A DNA stretch of 44,535 bases from positions 1 to 44,535 of the forward strand of contig NZ_AJLN01000039.1 in assembly GCF_000317285.1 (NCBI RefSeq). Direction: 5' to 3'. Shown here in pieces: positions 9,531 to 18,094 of this stretch. Origin of the DNA: Chlorogloeopsis fritschii PCC 6912. Lineage in GTDB: Bacteria; Cyanobacteriota; Cyanobacteriia; Cyanobacteriales; Nostocaceae. The notes below the pieces were generated by a model. That model ran no database searches. It was not told the DNA's origin and saw only the letters and a program-made list of their open reading frames with translations. Position numbers and translations under genes: made by a program. Each line of letters opens with the position of its first letter. The stretch's first letter is position 1.

Positions 9531-11561
9531 ATGGCAGAAGTGCAAAAACAATTATTGTGTAGCCGCTACCAAATCCTCAGAGAATTAGGAAGAGGTGGGT
9601 TTGGGATAACTTATCTTGCAAAAGATGTGTTATCCAACTTCTTGTGTGCCATAAAAAAGCTAGATCCTCTGAGTGCTGATATTGAAACAGCCAAAAAACT
9701 ATTTCATAGAGAAGTTAATATTTTAAATAATCTACAAGCCAATAAACTGATTCCCAAGTTTTTTAATTATTTTGAGGAAGAAGGGAATTTTTATCTAGTT
9801 GAAGAATATATAGAAGGACTACCTTTGACTGAACTGCTTGACGAACAATGGACAGAGTCAGAGGTTATTAATTTTTTACGACAGATTCTCGATGTTCTCG
9901 CATCTCTGCATAGAAGAAATATTATTCATCGAGATGTCAAACCATCGAATATAATTGTTAGGAGTGAAGACAAACAATTTGTCTTAATTGACTTTGGTTC
10001 TGTAAAGCAAGTTGATATCAGTTACCCATCTTTCCAATCACCACATACGCAAACTATGATTGGAACTCCGGGATACGCACCTCCAGAACAAATGGCAGGA
10101 AAACCACGTTTTAACAGTGACATTTATTCATTAGGTTTAACGGCAATTCAGCTACTTACTAAAATGCATCCCAGGGAACTAAGACGGGATGATGAAGATA
10201 AAATCGTATGGACTCAAGAGTTTGTTATTAATAACTCTTTAGCTGGAATTTTAACAAAAATGGTTTATAATAATCCCGAACGTCGCTACCAGTCTGTAGA
10301 AGAGATTGTGAACGATTTAGGTAAAACTGAAATTAGCCCACCATTCACTCAACCGCCAACTTTTCAAACCTCAGAAACTGCAAAGAAAACATCAACACTT
10401 CTAGCAAATACTAGAATTTGGCATATTCCTATCTTTCTAGCAATACTAGCAATTGTAATAGCTTGTGTAGAATTATTTAACCCTTTTTTACGACCGTTAT
10501 ATTTAACATATAAAGCTAATAGTTTACTCGATCAACACCAAGCTGGCGCAGCACTTGAACAATATAATCATCTCAAAGAAATTCAACCAAATTCCGCTGA
10601 AGCGTGGAAAGGAAGAGGAGATGCTCTGTTTATTTTGGGGCGAGATTCGGCGGCGTTAGATTCTTATAACAAAGCGATTTCTCTCGAACCACAAGATAAA
10701 AAAATATTGAATAAAATCTTAATTAATAAAGGTAAGTTGTTGTATAGACAGCAAAAATATCAAGAAGCCTCAAGTATATATGACAAAGTACTCAGTAATG
10801 ATCATAATAACGCTGAGGCTTTAAGTGGAAAAGGTTTATCTTTGTTAGCATTGGGTCAAAAAAAAGAAGCTTTAGAATATTTGGAGCAAGTGAGGCAAAT
10901 CAAACCTGACGATCCGAGATTTTGGCAGGAAATAGGTTATGCTGTAGAACAATTGCAAGGACGACAAGCTGCAAGGACGTATTTTGAAGAAGCATTATGG
11001 TCGTATAACGATCTGCTCAAAATTAGGCGAAACAACCCAATTATTTGGACTGATAGAGGAACGATACTGCTGAAATTAAATCGCCCGCAAGAAGCTCTTG
11101 ATTCTTATGAGGAAGCCCTGAAAATAGATCGTGATTTTTATGAAGCTTTAGTAGGTAAGGGTAATGCGCTGAGTGCCTTAGGACAACCTAGTAAAGCACT
11201 TTTTGCTTTTAGGCAAGCTAGTGAAGTACGTCCGCAAGATCATATGGTTTGGTATAACCAAGGACTTTTACTAACACAAACCTTAAAAAACCATGAGGAA
11301 GCTTTAAAAGCCTTTGAGCAAGCGATCGCACAGAAAAAAGATTTTTATCCTGCTTGGGTGAATAAATCATTAGTGCTACTAGACTTAGGACGCAACAATG
11401 AGGCACTAGTTGCTATTGACGAAGCTAAAAACTTAGAACCCCAAGATCCCGATGTCTGGGATATTCGAGGAGATATCTTCAAAGAATTAGGAAATACTAA
11501 AGAAGCAAACAATTCTTATAATACATCTCAAAAATTGAGAGCTGCTTTAGAACAGCCTTAA
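9531..11561 (+). CDS. Serine/threonine protein kinase with C-terminal TPR repeats
   Basis: Membrane-anchored eukaryotic-type kinase. The kinase domain covers about residues 10-270: glycine loop GRGGFGITYLAKD, catalytic lysine in CAIKKLD, HRDVKPSN catalytic loop, DFGSVKQ metal-binding motif, and GTPGYAPPEQ. One transmembrane helix follows at about 300-325 (IPIFLAILAIVIACVELF), so the kinase is likely cytoplasmic and the tail extracytoplasmic. The remaining 350 residues are TPR units (for example AWKGRGDALFILGRDSAALDSYNKAI and WVNKSLVLLDLGRNNEALVAIDEA). All catalytic residues are present. Two starts compete: ATG 9519 with AAGGA directly adjacent, or ATG 9531 with AAGGA 12 bases upstream; 9531 is taken because of spacing. 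Its substrate is unknown. A WD40 fragment follows it downstream on the same strand. Confidence 0.92.
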   Translation: MAEVQKQLLCSRYQILRELGRGGFGITYLAKDVLSNFLCAIKKLDPLSADIETAKKLFHREVNILNNLQANKLIPKFFNYFEEEGNFYLVEEYIEGLPLTELLDEQWTESEVINFLRQILDVLASLHRRNIIHRDVKPSNIIVRSEDKQFVLIDFGSVKQVDISYPSFQSPHTQTMIGTPGYAPPEQMAGKPRFNSDIYSLGLTAIQLLTKMHPRELRRDDEDKIVWTQEFVINNSLAGILTKMVYNNPERRYQSVEEIVNDLGKTEISPPFTQPPTFQTSETAKKTSTLLANTRIWHIPIFLAILAIVIACVELFNPFLRPLYLTYKANSLLDQHQAGAALEQYNHLKEIQPNSAEAWKGRGDALFILGRDSAALDSYNKAISLEPQDKKILNKILINKGKLLYRQQKYQEASSIYDKVLSNDHNNAEALSGKGLSLLALGQKKEALEYLEQVRQIKPDDPRFWQEIGYAVEQLQGRQAARTYFEEALWSYNDLLKIRRNNPIIWTDRGTILLKLNRPQEALDSYEEALKIDRDFYEALVGKGNALSALGQPSKALFAFRQASEVRPQDHMVWYNQGLLLTQTLKNHEEALKAFEQAIAQKKDFYPAWVNKSLVLLDLGRNNEALVAIDEAKNLEPQDPDVWDIRGDIFKELGNTKEANNSYNTSQKLRAALEQP

Positions 11562-11600
11562 TTAGGGAACAGGGAACAGGGAATAGGGAACAGGTGAAGA
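11562..11600. repeat. Short tandem repeat, GGGAACA/GGGAATA type
   Basis: Imperfect 7-8 base units (gggaaca, gggaata) follow the kinase stop codon directly. This is a typical short tandemly repeated repetitive sequence of filamentous cyanobacteria. No coding role is seen. Confidence 0.6.
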
Positions 11601-11803
11601 GGTATTTTCACGTATTCAGGTAAACGCAGTTCAGCAAGTACTACTTATACCACATCCGGTTAAATTACCTTATTCTTTAGTCCGCCTACGCTGACTTGGT
11701 TTGTTTAGCCGCGACTTCTAGTCGCCAGGAAAATGCATAGAACAACAATTGCAAATCTATAGATTTAAGGAACAATCAAAATAATCAACAACTCTTTGAT
11801 GGA

Positions 11804-12358
11804 GTGCGCGCACGTGCGATCGCTCTTAAGGCTTGTTTCGACAATCTTCACCTTCAAATCTTGATATGTCTCCAGTTAGCAGATGGCACGTTGATCAAAA
11901 ATTTGAGCGGGCATGGAAGTGCGATCGCCCATCTTAACTTTAGTCCCAATGGTAAAATTCTCGCTTCTGCAAGTTGGGACAACACAATCAAAATTTGGCA
12001 ACTTCCAGAGGGTAAGTTACTCAATACCCTTATAGAACATAAAAACGGTGTTACAAGCTTAAGTTTTCATCCAGATGGTCAAATCTTAGCTTCTGGCAGT
12101 GCTGATAGTACGATTAAACTATGGAATACCAAAGACGGTACTGCAATTAAAACGCTACTAGGTCATTCTGGTAAAATTAACAGCCTCAGCTTCAGTCCCG
12201 ATGGTAAAATGCTCGTGACTGGTGGTGAAGATGCTGGTGTGACGCTGTGGGATTTTGATTTAGACGATTTAATCAAGCAAGGATGTGCAAGGCTGGAAAA
12301 TTATTTAGAAAATAATTACAATCTCAAAGCAGGCGATCGCGCTATATGCAACAGTTAG
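11804..12358 (+). pseudogene. C-terminal fragment of a WD40-repeat protein
   Basis: The frame encodes three WD40 blades (HGSAIAHLNFSPNGKILASASWDNTIKIWQ; GVTSLSFHPDGQILASGSADSTIKLWN; KINSLSFSPDGKMLVTGGEDAGVTLWD) and then the tail DLDDLIKQGCARLENYLENN followed by DRAICNS. That tail is the usual end of long cyanobacterial WD40 proteins, where it follows seven or more blades. The only upstream start in frame is GTG 11804 with no convincing ribosome-binding site, and residues 1-33 do not look like WD40. Three blades cannot close a propeller. I therefore read it as the 3' remnant of a longer gene. It could instead be expressed as a short protein; the frame itself is intact. Confidence 0.6.
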
Positions 12359-12473
12359 GTTTTATAAGTACTCACACAGAATTAATTACACACATTTTTT
12401 TCCTAACTCCGTTCCCTGTCTCCACGAATCAATTTAATTTTGCCCAACTACGCCTAGATGACGGAGGACAGAT

Positions 12474-13583
12474 TTGGATCTGGAAACAGTACTAGAATAT
12501 ACTACAGATGCCATCACCGCACTCGATCGAGAGTGGAAATACACCCATATTAATCATAGTGCAGAACTGTTGTTGAGGCGTAAAGAGGCAGACTTGCTTG
12601 GTCGTTCAATCTGGGAAGTTTTTCCCGAAGTGGTAAATACTACAGCAGAAGCGCAACTGCGATATGCATCAGAAAATGGTGTTTCAGTTAAATTCGAGCA
12701 GTTCCTTCCCAGTCTTTACGGTTGGCATGAAGTCCGGGCTGTACCAAGGGAAAATGGGATGATACTATTTAGCCGGGATATATCCGATCGCGTTCGAGCG
12801 CTCCGTGACGAAGCTGTACGCGCCGAAATCCGCAACATTCTTAAACACGCACCCATAGCGATCGCTATTTTGCGAGGGCGAGAGCATCGGTTTGAGATGC
12901 TAAATGTAATGTTTCACAAGTTGATTGGAAGGCGTAATGTTGAAGGGCTAACAGTGCGAAATGCTCTTCGGGAATTGGAGGGGCAAGGGTTTTTTGAGTT
13001 GCTCGATCAGGTGTACTTGAGTGGGAAGCCCTATGAAGGTAAGGAGATGCTCGCCCGCTACGATCGAACTGGAACAGGGGTGATGTACGAAGGCTGGTTT
13101 AACATTAATTATCAGCCTCTGTTTGATACAAACGGTCAAGTCTCCGGTATTTTAAGTCTATACGTCGAAGTTACCGAACAAGTTCTTGAGCGACGCCGCA
13201 TTGCAAGGATTGCGGCAGAACGCGATGCGATTCTGCAACAACTGCTCGAAGGGGTGATTGTCACCGATGCTAAAGGTTGCATCACCTTTGTAAATGAGGC
13301 AGCATCTCAGCTTCATGGAGTCGCTACGCTGAACGTCACTCCCGAAGAGTACACCGAAACATATCATCTTTATACAGAAGATGGTAAACTCTACCCTTTT
13401 TCTGAGCTTCCCCTCAGCCGCGCTGTACTCAGAGACGAAATCGTTACTGAAGCACGCTGGCGCATTCGTCGCCCAGACGGTACAGAGGTGCTTGTGGTAG
13501 GTAATGCCCGACCGATCTATGATGAGCAAGGCATAAAAATCGCTGCAGTACTTACGATTCGAGAACTGGAAAGTGGATATTAA
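12474..13583 (+). CDS. PAS-domain protein (three PAS folds, no output domain)
   Basis: Probable sensory or scaffold protein of 369 residues. The start is TTG 12474: GGAGG at 12463-12467 lies 6 bases upstream, and a TGA at 12459 closes the frame just before it, so no earlier start is possible. PAS 1 spans about 1-110 (LEYTTDAITALDREWKYTHINHSA, ending ENGMILFSRDISDRVRA). PAS 2 spans about 118-245 (APIAIAILRGREHRFEMLN, ending LSLYVEVTEQV). PAS 3 spans about 250-369 (LLEGVIVTDAKGCITFVNEAA, ending AAVLTIREL). In most relatives such PAS series precede a histidine kinase, GGDEF or GAF output; here the frame stops right after PAS 3 and nothing like an output domain is visible in the next 100 bases. 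It may be a truncated sensor or a genuine stand-alone. Confidence 0.8.
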   Translation: MDLETVLEYTTDAITALDREWKYTHINHSAELLLRRKEADLLGRSIWEVFPEVVNTTAEAQLRYASENGVSVKFEQFLPSLYGWHEVRAVPRENGMILFSRDISDRVRALRDEAVRAEIRNILKHAPIAIAILRGREHRFEMLNVMFHKLIGRRNVEGLTVRNALRELEGQGFFELLDQVYLSGKPYEGKEMLARYDRTGTGVMYEGWFNINYQPLFDTNGQVSGILSLYVEVTEQVLERRRIARIAAERDAILQQLLEGVIVTDAKGCITFVNEAASQLHGVATLNVTPEEYTETYHLYTEDGKLYPFSELPLSRAVLRDEIVTEARWRIRRPDGTEVLVVGNARPIYDEQGIKIAAVLTIRELESGY

Positions 13584-13654
13584 AATTCCGTTTGATTTGT
13601 TGGAATTCTACTCAAATGGAAGGCGATCTGAGATCTGTCTTGAAAATAAGGCAG

Positions 13655-13850
13655 AGGGCAGGAGGCAGTAGACACGTAGACGCGGTAGATGCGGAGCAGC
13701 TTCCGTAGGTACGGCTTCCGTTCAGCGTTGGGCGTAGACGCAAAGCGGCTTCTCGCAGAGTAGCCCTTCCCGCAGTCTTTGCTGTTCCCGTTCCCCGAAA
13801 GGGGTTCCCGCAGGGTAGGGTAGGTAGTGGCGTATCCGTTGGTAGGCAAA
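13655..13850. repeat. Dispersed palindromic repeat cluster
   Basis: GC-rich block of short inverted motifs of the kind scattered through Nostocales genomes: CGGCTTCCG near 13710, GCGGCTTCTCGCAGAGTAG near 13745, TTCCCGCAG near 13768 and CCCCGAAAGGGG near 13794-13805. It is preceded by tandem gcagagg/gcaggag units at about 13651. Open frames on both strands through it are accidental. Confidence 0.6.
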
Positions 13851-13944
13851 AGGAGTAAGATTTTCATGGCAAGGTTTGTGCCAAAACCCGGCGTGAATGG
13901 CTGACTTGAAAGGCAGAGGGCAGTAGGCAGAAGGGAAAGATTCA

Positions 13945-14438
13945 CTTTTGTACAGAATCATCTAGCAACAAGCGATCGCCATCATTATCTCTGTACAATC
14001 GTTCCTGTACCCATCCCAATTGACCATACATTCCTGGTGCTAAACGTTGCTGCACTCCCACATTGAAGTTGACAAAATTATAGTTAAAATCTCCCTCATT
14101 TGCATATCTAACCAAACCTCCACCCGCAGCAGCGATTAAGCGTTTAAACCAAAAAACAGCACTAGAACCAATTCGGGTAAGAGAACCTTCATTAAATAAC
14201 AGTTCACCCCTTAATTTCACTTTTGTTTGCAATGCATCTAAGGGAACTAATATATCTGCTTTCTCTTGGCAGGGCGCAGTGTTTGGTTTCTTAGCAGTAG
14301 CAGTACTTGATTCAATAATTTATAAACTTCTGCGCGGCTAAGTTCATTTTACTGTGCCTGTGCAGGTGTTGCCCAAGGTAGTAAAAGCAGAGTGCCAACT
14401 AATAACTTTTGAGTTAATATCCGCATCTGCCGTTTCAT
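13945..14438 (-). pseudogene. Broken FecR-type gene joined to an outer-membrane-like fragment
   Basis: The minus strand starts at ATG 14438 with AAGGA nearby and gives a 29-residue signal peptide (LLVGTLLLLPWATPAQAQ), then TAA at 14349-14351. Beyond the stop the same frame continues with NELSRAEVYKLLNQ, which resembles the start of cyanobacterial FecR-domain proteins. A net shift of one base then moves the frame, which goes on as ADILVPLDALQTK and RGELLFNEGSLTRIGSSAVF, the FecR core. At about FWFKR the sequence changes into Gly/aromatic-rich text (AAGGGLVRYANEGDFNYNF, GMYGQLGWVQERLYRDN) that looks like beta-barrel strands, and it stops at TGA 13945. So there are a nonsense codon, a frameshift and an apparent internal deletion fusing two different proteins. 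Confidence 0.65.
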
Positions 14439-14451
14439 CGCACCTATCCTT

Positions 14452-14941
14452 CGGTAGCTGAATTTGAATTGATTGTAGAGATGCATCTATCCCTAGATAT
14501 AATCTTCTACTACGTAGGATAATTACGTGTTTCCAGGCAATAATTGTTAATTTTTTTAATGAATTTGGGAGAAGAATAGCCGCTCAAAAATGAAAGCTTA
14601 TTTTGTTCAGAACACAAGTCGCATGGTCAATTATAATTGATAGTTGCCCAACTTTGGGAACCGACTCAGCATTTGGATATAGTAAAATTTTCTACCTTTA
14701 TTGGGACGCTAGCAATTAACTGAAAATGATATCGTATCAGCAGAGGTATGGCAGGCAAAAGCATATCAATCAGGAATATTTAAACGAAAGAGCTAGTTTT
14801 TAGCTACGGTTGCGTTGTTTATAAGCCAAGACGACAAGCGATCGCAATCTCTAAATCTGCTGCTCTAGTTGTGGAGTGCGGCTTGTTTCCGCTTCAAAGG
14901 TATGATTCCTTAAGTAAAGTAATATCTAGGTTTATACAGAT
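14452..14941. other. Intergenic region, no gene recognised
   Basis: About 490 bases between the dead FecR gene and the aminotransferase. It is AT-rich with one HIP1 site at 14838. A short frame near 14728-14794 (reading DIVSAEVWQAKAYQSG) has no start and no recognised relative. The last part presumably holds the promoter of the aminotransferase, but I see no decisive motif. Confidence 0.5.
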
Positions 14942-16090
14942 ATGACACAAACCATTTCAATCAATAACAGCCAAAAATTGCTAATTGAACCTCTTTCCAT
15001 GCCATCTCGCCTCCTGCTAGGGCCTGGGCCTTCAAATGCTCATCCTGCAGTTCTACAGGCGATAAATACTCCCCCTGTAGGACATCTCGATCCAGCATTT
15101 TTTGCAGTCATGGATGAGATTCAATCGTTACTGCGTTACGTCTGGCAAACAGAAAACTCCCTAACCATTGCCATGAGCGGTACGGGAACCTCTGCAATGG
15201 AAGCAACAATCGCCAATGTGACAGAACCAGGTGATGTGGTATTGGTGGGTGTAATCGGTTACTTTGGCAATCGTCTTGTCGATATGGCTGGACGATATGG
15301 TGCAGATGTACGCACTATTACAAAATCCTGGGGACAAGTTTTTTCGCTAGATGAGTTGCGAACTGCTTTAGAAACTCATCGTCCGGCGATTCTAGCATTA
15401 GTTCATGCCGAAACTTCTACAGGTGCTCGTCAACCTTTAGAAGGAGTGGGTGAGTTGTGCCGTGAATTCGGGTGTTTGCTGCTGGTGGATACAGTGACAA
15501 GTTTGGGTGGTGTCCCCATATTTTTAGATGAGTGGGGAGTCGATTTAGCTTATAGCTGTAGTCAGAAAGGCTTAAGTTGTCCACCTGGTGCTTCTCCCTT
15601 TACCATGAGTTCTCGTGCATGGGAGAAACTGCAAAAGCGCCGCACCAAAGTGGCTAACTTCTATTTAGATATGACATTGTTAAGCAAATATTGGGGTAGC
15701 GATCGCATCTATCACCACACAGCACCAATTAATATGTACTATGCACTGCGCGAAGCATTGCGCTTGCTTGCCGAAGAGGGCATAGAAAACTCTTGGCAGC
15801 GTCATCAACAGAATGTAGAGTATCTCTGGCAGCAATTGGAAGACTTAGGACTTACCTTACACGTTGAAAAAGAGTATCGCCTACCGACGCTGACTACAGT
15901 TCGCATTCCCGACGGAATTGATGGTAAAGCGATCGCACGTCAGTTGCTCTTAGAATACGGTATTGAAATTGGCGGCGGGCTTGGCGATCTGGCTGGTAAA
16001 GTCTGGCGGATTGGGCTGATGGGCTTCAACAGCCGTAAAGAAAACGTGGATCGACTCGTAGCAGCACTGCGGCAAGTGTTACCCAAGTAA
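14942..16090 (+). CDS. Alanine-glyoxylate / serine-glyoxylate type aminotransferase (class V, PLP)
   Basis: PLP-dependent enzyme of 382 residues, the usual length for the class V alanine-glyoxylate aminotransferase family that serves photorespiratory glyoxylate use in cyanobacteria. Landmarks are LLLGPGPSNAHPAVLQA at about 24-40, the substrate/PLP segment MSGTGTSAMEATIANV at about 79-94, HAETSTGARQPLEGVG at about 155-170, the aspartate in LLLVDTVTSLGG, and the Schiff-base lysine in SCSQKGLSCPPG near residue 203. The C-terminal part has GLGDLAGKVWRIGLMGFNS, where the arginine is the expected carboxylate binder. The exact amino donor cannot be told from sequence. A hairpin at 16296-16324 lies downstream. 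Confidence 0.92.
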   Translation: MTQTISINNSQKLLIEPLSMPSRLLLGPGPSNAHPAVLQAINTPPVGHLDPAFFAVMDEIQSLLRYVWQTENSLTIAMSGTGTSAMEATIANVTEPGDVVLVGVIGYFGNRLVDMAGRYGADVRTITKSWGQVFSLDELRTALETHRPAILALVHAETSTGARQPLEGVGELCREFGCLLLVDTVTSLGGVPIFLDEWGVDLAYSCSQKGLSCPPGASPFTMSSRAWEKLQKRRTKVANFYLDMTLLSKYWGSDRIYHHTAPINMYYALREALRLLAEEGIENSWQRHQQNVEYLWQQLEDLGLTLHVEKEYRLPTLTTVRIPDGIDGKAIARQLLLEYGIEIGGGLGDLAGKVWRIGLMGFNSRKENVDRLVAALRQVLPK

Positions 16091-16147
16091 TTCCGTTTCT
16101 CAAAAACGTGGCTAAAAAATCATGTTTTAGAAATCGACCACAGATAG

Positions 16148-16198
16148 ACACAGATAAACACAGATAAATCATCCGTGTGCATCTGTGTTTATCTGTGT
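16148..16198. repeat. Perfect 18-bp inverted repeat
   Basis: The arms at 16148-16165 and 16181-16198 are perfect reverse complements (ACACAGATAAACACAGAT) with a 15-base loop. The arms themselves hold direct repeats of ACACAGAT. No T tract follows, so it is more like an interspersed palindrome than a factor-independent terminator. Confidence 0.75.
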
Positions 16199-16295
16199 TC
16201 GTTATCATCATAAAATTCTTTAGGTACAGCTAAGGTCAGTTCGGCTAATTCATATTAGGAGTGAATTAGTATAAAATGTGCGGCTAATATAATAG

Positions 16296-16337
16296 CGAGC
16301 GCGGATTTACAAAAACTGCGCTCGTTTCTCCTTCTGT
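16296..16337 (+). terminator. Candidate terminator after the aminotransferase gene
   Basis: The stem CGAGCGC (16296-16302) pairs with GCGCTCG (16318-16324) and is followed by TTTCTCCTTCTGT. The distance from the stop codon at 16090 is large (about 200 bases) and the T tract is interrupted, so this is tentative. Confidence 0.4.
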
Positions 16338-16444
16338 CTAAGCTAGACTGAAAAATAGCAGGAAACCAGACGGCAAGACTGCGATTATTTAAGATATTAA
16401 GCAGTTCATCCGGCCAAAACTCAATTATTTTCGGCTATTAATTC

Positions 16445-17236
16445 ATGCTGCATCGCTTCTCAAAACAGGGCGTGATTTGTATCACCCAACCAAATCATGC
16501 TTGGCTTTCAGGACAACTAGCACAAGCTTGGGGCAATGAAACATTTGGTCAGCTTTTTCCTAGAAAAGAAGTTTGTTTGGGTGCAGAACAACACGACATC
16601 GGTTGGCTTGGCTGGGAACAAGCTCCAACACTCAATCCACAAACGGGCTACCCCCACAGTTTTAAAGAACTTAGCACTCAAGAACATATAAATATTTGGT
16701 CAGGTGCTAGAAAATCTGCGCTTCCTCTAAGTAGATATGCTGCACTACTGGTCTCGCTACATGGTACAAGATTATACGAAAAATACACAAGCTGGCAAAA
16801 TTCACCAACATCTACTCAAATTGTCGGGGACTTCTTGAAACGCGAGTATGCCTTTCAAAAGGAAATTATTGCGATTTTGAAAAATGACGAATACTATGCA
16901 CCTTACGTAACACCAGAAGTCATTGAACGCAATAGAAAATTAGTGGCCACTTGGGATGCACTTTCAATTATCTGTTGCCAAGGATTAAGTCATGATGAGG
17001 AAGTTACGAAAGTGCCAACAAGTGATGGTGAAACGACACTAAAACTAAGCTTGATAGAAGAGAAAGATTACCATCAGTGTATAGGCATATATCCTTGGCC
17101 ATTTCAGCAGGATGAAGTGACAGTAATTTATGAAGGACGGCTTTTGTGGCAGCCTTTTAACGATGAGAAAGCGATGCGAGAAGCTTTGATGGGAGATTGT
17201 TGGGTAAGTCTGAGTACTACCTTGAAAGCAGAGTAA
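16445..17236 (+). CDS. DUF3891 family protein
   Basis: Protein of 263 residues of no known function. It is recognised as DUF3891 by its opening (QPNHAWLSGQLAQAWGNE) and by AEQHDIGWLGWE with paired His and Asp residues, resembling metal ligands of an HD-type fold. HGTRLYEKY and WDALSIICCQG follow further on. These conserved His/Asp positions suggest a metal-dependent hydrolase, but that is inference. There is no signal peptide or membrane segment. It stands alone: the upstream gap of about 350 bases holds a palindrome and a terminator-like hairpin, and a hairpin also follows it at 17244-17286. Confidence 0.8.
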   Translation: MLHRFSKQGVICITQPNHAWLSGQLAQAWGNETFGQLFPRKEVCLGAEQHDIGWLGWEQAPTLNPQTGYPHSFKELSTQEHINIWSGARKSALPLSRYAALLVSLHGTRLYEKYTSWQNSPTSTQIVGDFLKREYAFQKEIIAILKNDEYYAPYVTPEVIERNRKLVATWDALSIICCQGLSHDEEVTKVPTSDGETTLKLSLIEEKDYHQCIGIYPWPFQQDEVTVIYEGRLLWQPFNDEKAMREALMGDCWVSLSTTLKAE

Positions 17237-17243
17237 TGTAAAG

Positions 17244-17286
17244 CCCGCCTCAAGACTGATCATTGAAGCTGACCCAGGAAGGCGGG
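17244..17286. terminator. Candidate hairpin terminator between DUF3891 and tRNA-Ser
   Basis: CCCGCCT (17244-17250) and AGGCGGG (17280-17286) form a 7-bp stem with a long loop, eight bases after the DUF3891 stop codon. No clean T tract follows, so the role is uncertain. Confidence 0.4.
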
Positions 17287-17390
17287 AATATAAAGACTCG
17301 GAGAGGTTTTAATGGTACGACTTCAACCAACTATATTAATGATTTGATTGCTTAGAATTATCTAGAATGCTTATAGAGTAAGCATTAAAC

Positions 17391-17476
17391 GGAGAGAGAG
17401 GGATTCGAACCCTCGTTGAGGTTGCCCCCAAACAGCATTTCCAGTGCTGCGCCTTCAACCACTCGGCCATCTCTCC
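17391..17476 (-). tRNA. trnS-GGA: tRNA-Ser (anticodon GGA)
   Basis: The minus strand folds as a class II tRNA of 86 bases. The acceptor arms GGAGAGA and TCTCTCC pair fully. The D-arm region GGCCGAGTGGTTGAAGGC and the anticodon stem-loop with CTGGAAA (anticodon GGA) are present. A long variable arm (GGGGGCAACCTC) and a T arm GAGGGTTCGAATCCCTC follow. The long variable arm and anticodon agree on serine (UCC/UCU codons). CCA is not encoded. Confidence 0.97.
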
Positions 17477-17560
17477 AGGGGTCACGATCTACTATCGTAC
17501 AATAGGATTCGATAAACTGCAATCAAATTTTATCCAAAAATCTCCAATCCAAAAATCAAA

Positions 17561-17929
17561 ATGTCCCAGACATACACCATTACAGTTCACGATCGCGCCA
17601 AAGGCACAAAATACACCTTAGAAGTTCCCGATGATCGCTACATCCTACACAGTTGTGAAAAACAAGGGGTAGAATTGCCTTTTTCCTGTCGCAATGGCGC
17701 TTGTACGACTTGTGCCGTCAGAGTACTCAAAGGAGAAATTTATCAACCTGAGGCTGTTGGGCTATCCCAAGAATTGCGCAACTCTGGTTATGCGCTGTTA
17801 TGCGTCAGTTACGCCCGTTCTGATTTGGAAGTGGAAACGCAAGACGAAGATGAAGTCTATGAACTTCAGTTCGGACGCTATTTCGGTAAGGGTAAAGTTA
17901 GGGCAGGTTTACCATTGGACGAAGAATGA
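17561..17929 (+). CDS. Plant-type [2Fe-2S] ferredoxin, FdC2/Fed2-like
   Basis: Electron carrier of 122 residues. The cluster ligands C43, C48, C51 and C81 match the CX4CX2CX29C pattern (CRNGACTTC, then LLCVSYARSD). Compared with PetF-type ferredoxins (about 97-99 residues) it has a C-terminal extension, YELQFGRYFGKGKVRAGLPL. That tail is characteristic of the FdC2 (Fed2) subgroup, reported to act in the low-iron response in cyanobacteria and plants; the subgroup assignment here is by recognition, not alignment. The gene is monocistronic in appearance: tRNA-Ser lies upstream on the other strand and repeats follow downstream. Confidence 0.92.
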   Translation: MSQTYTITVHDRAKGTKYTLEVPDDRYILHSCEKQGVELPFSCRNGACTTCAVRVLKGEIYQPEAVGLSQELRNSGYALLCVSYARSDLEVETQDEDEVYELQFGRYFGKGKVRAGLPLDEE

Positions 17930-17964
17930 TAATCAATTATTAGTCATTGGTCAATGGTCATTGG

Positions 17965-18027
17965 TAGGGGCGGGTTTATTTAGATATTTCTTCATCCTAG
18001 AGAGATTGTTGTTAAAACCCGCCCGTA
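17965..18027 (-). repeat. MITE-like element, copy 1 (GGGCGGGTTT family, inverted)
   Basis: The ends TAGGGGCGGGTTT and AAACCCGCCCGTA are inverted repeats of 13 bases with one mismatch, 63 bases end to end. Flanking TGACCATTGACC and CAGTGGTTAG also recur at the other copies (19628-19695 and 38550-38617). On the flanks this copy is in the opposite orientation to the other two. Confidence 0.7.
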
Positions 18028-18094
18028 CAGTGGTTAGTAGTTAGTAGAATAACCAACAACTCACTACTATTTACTAACTACTAACAAGTAATTC

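Noticed and set aside
13580-13961. Two minus-strand open frames of 79 and 121 codons
   Set aside because: They run through the dispersed palindromic repeat and tandem units, have no ribosome-binding site and no protein-like composition.
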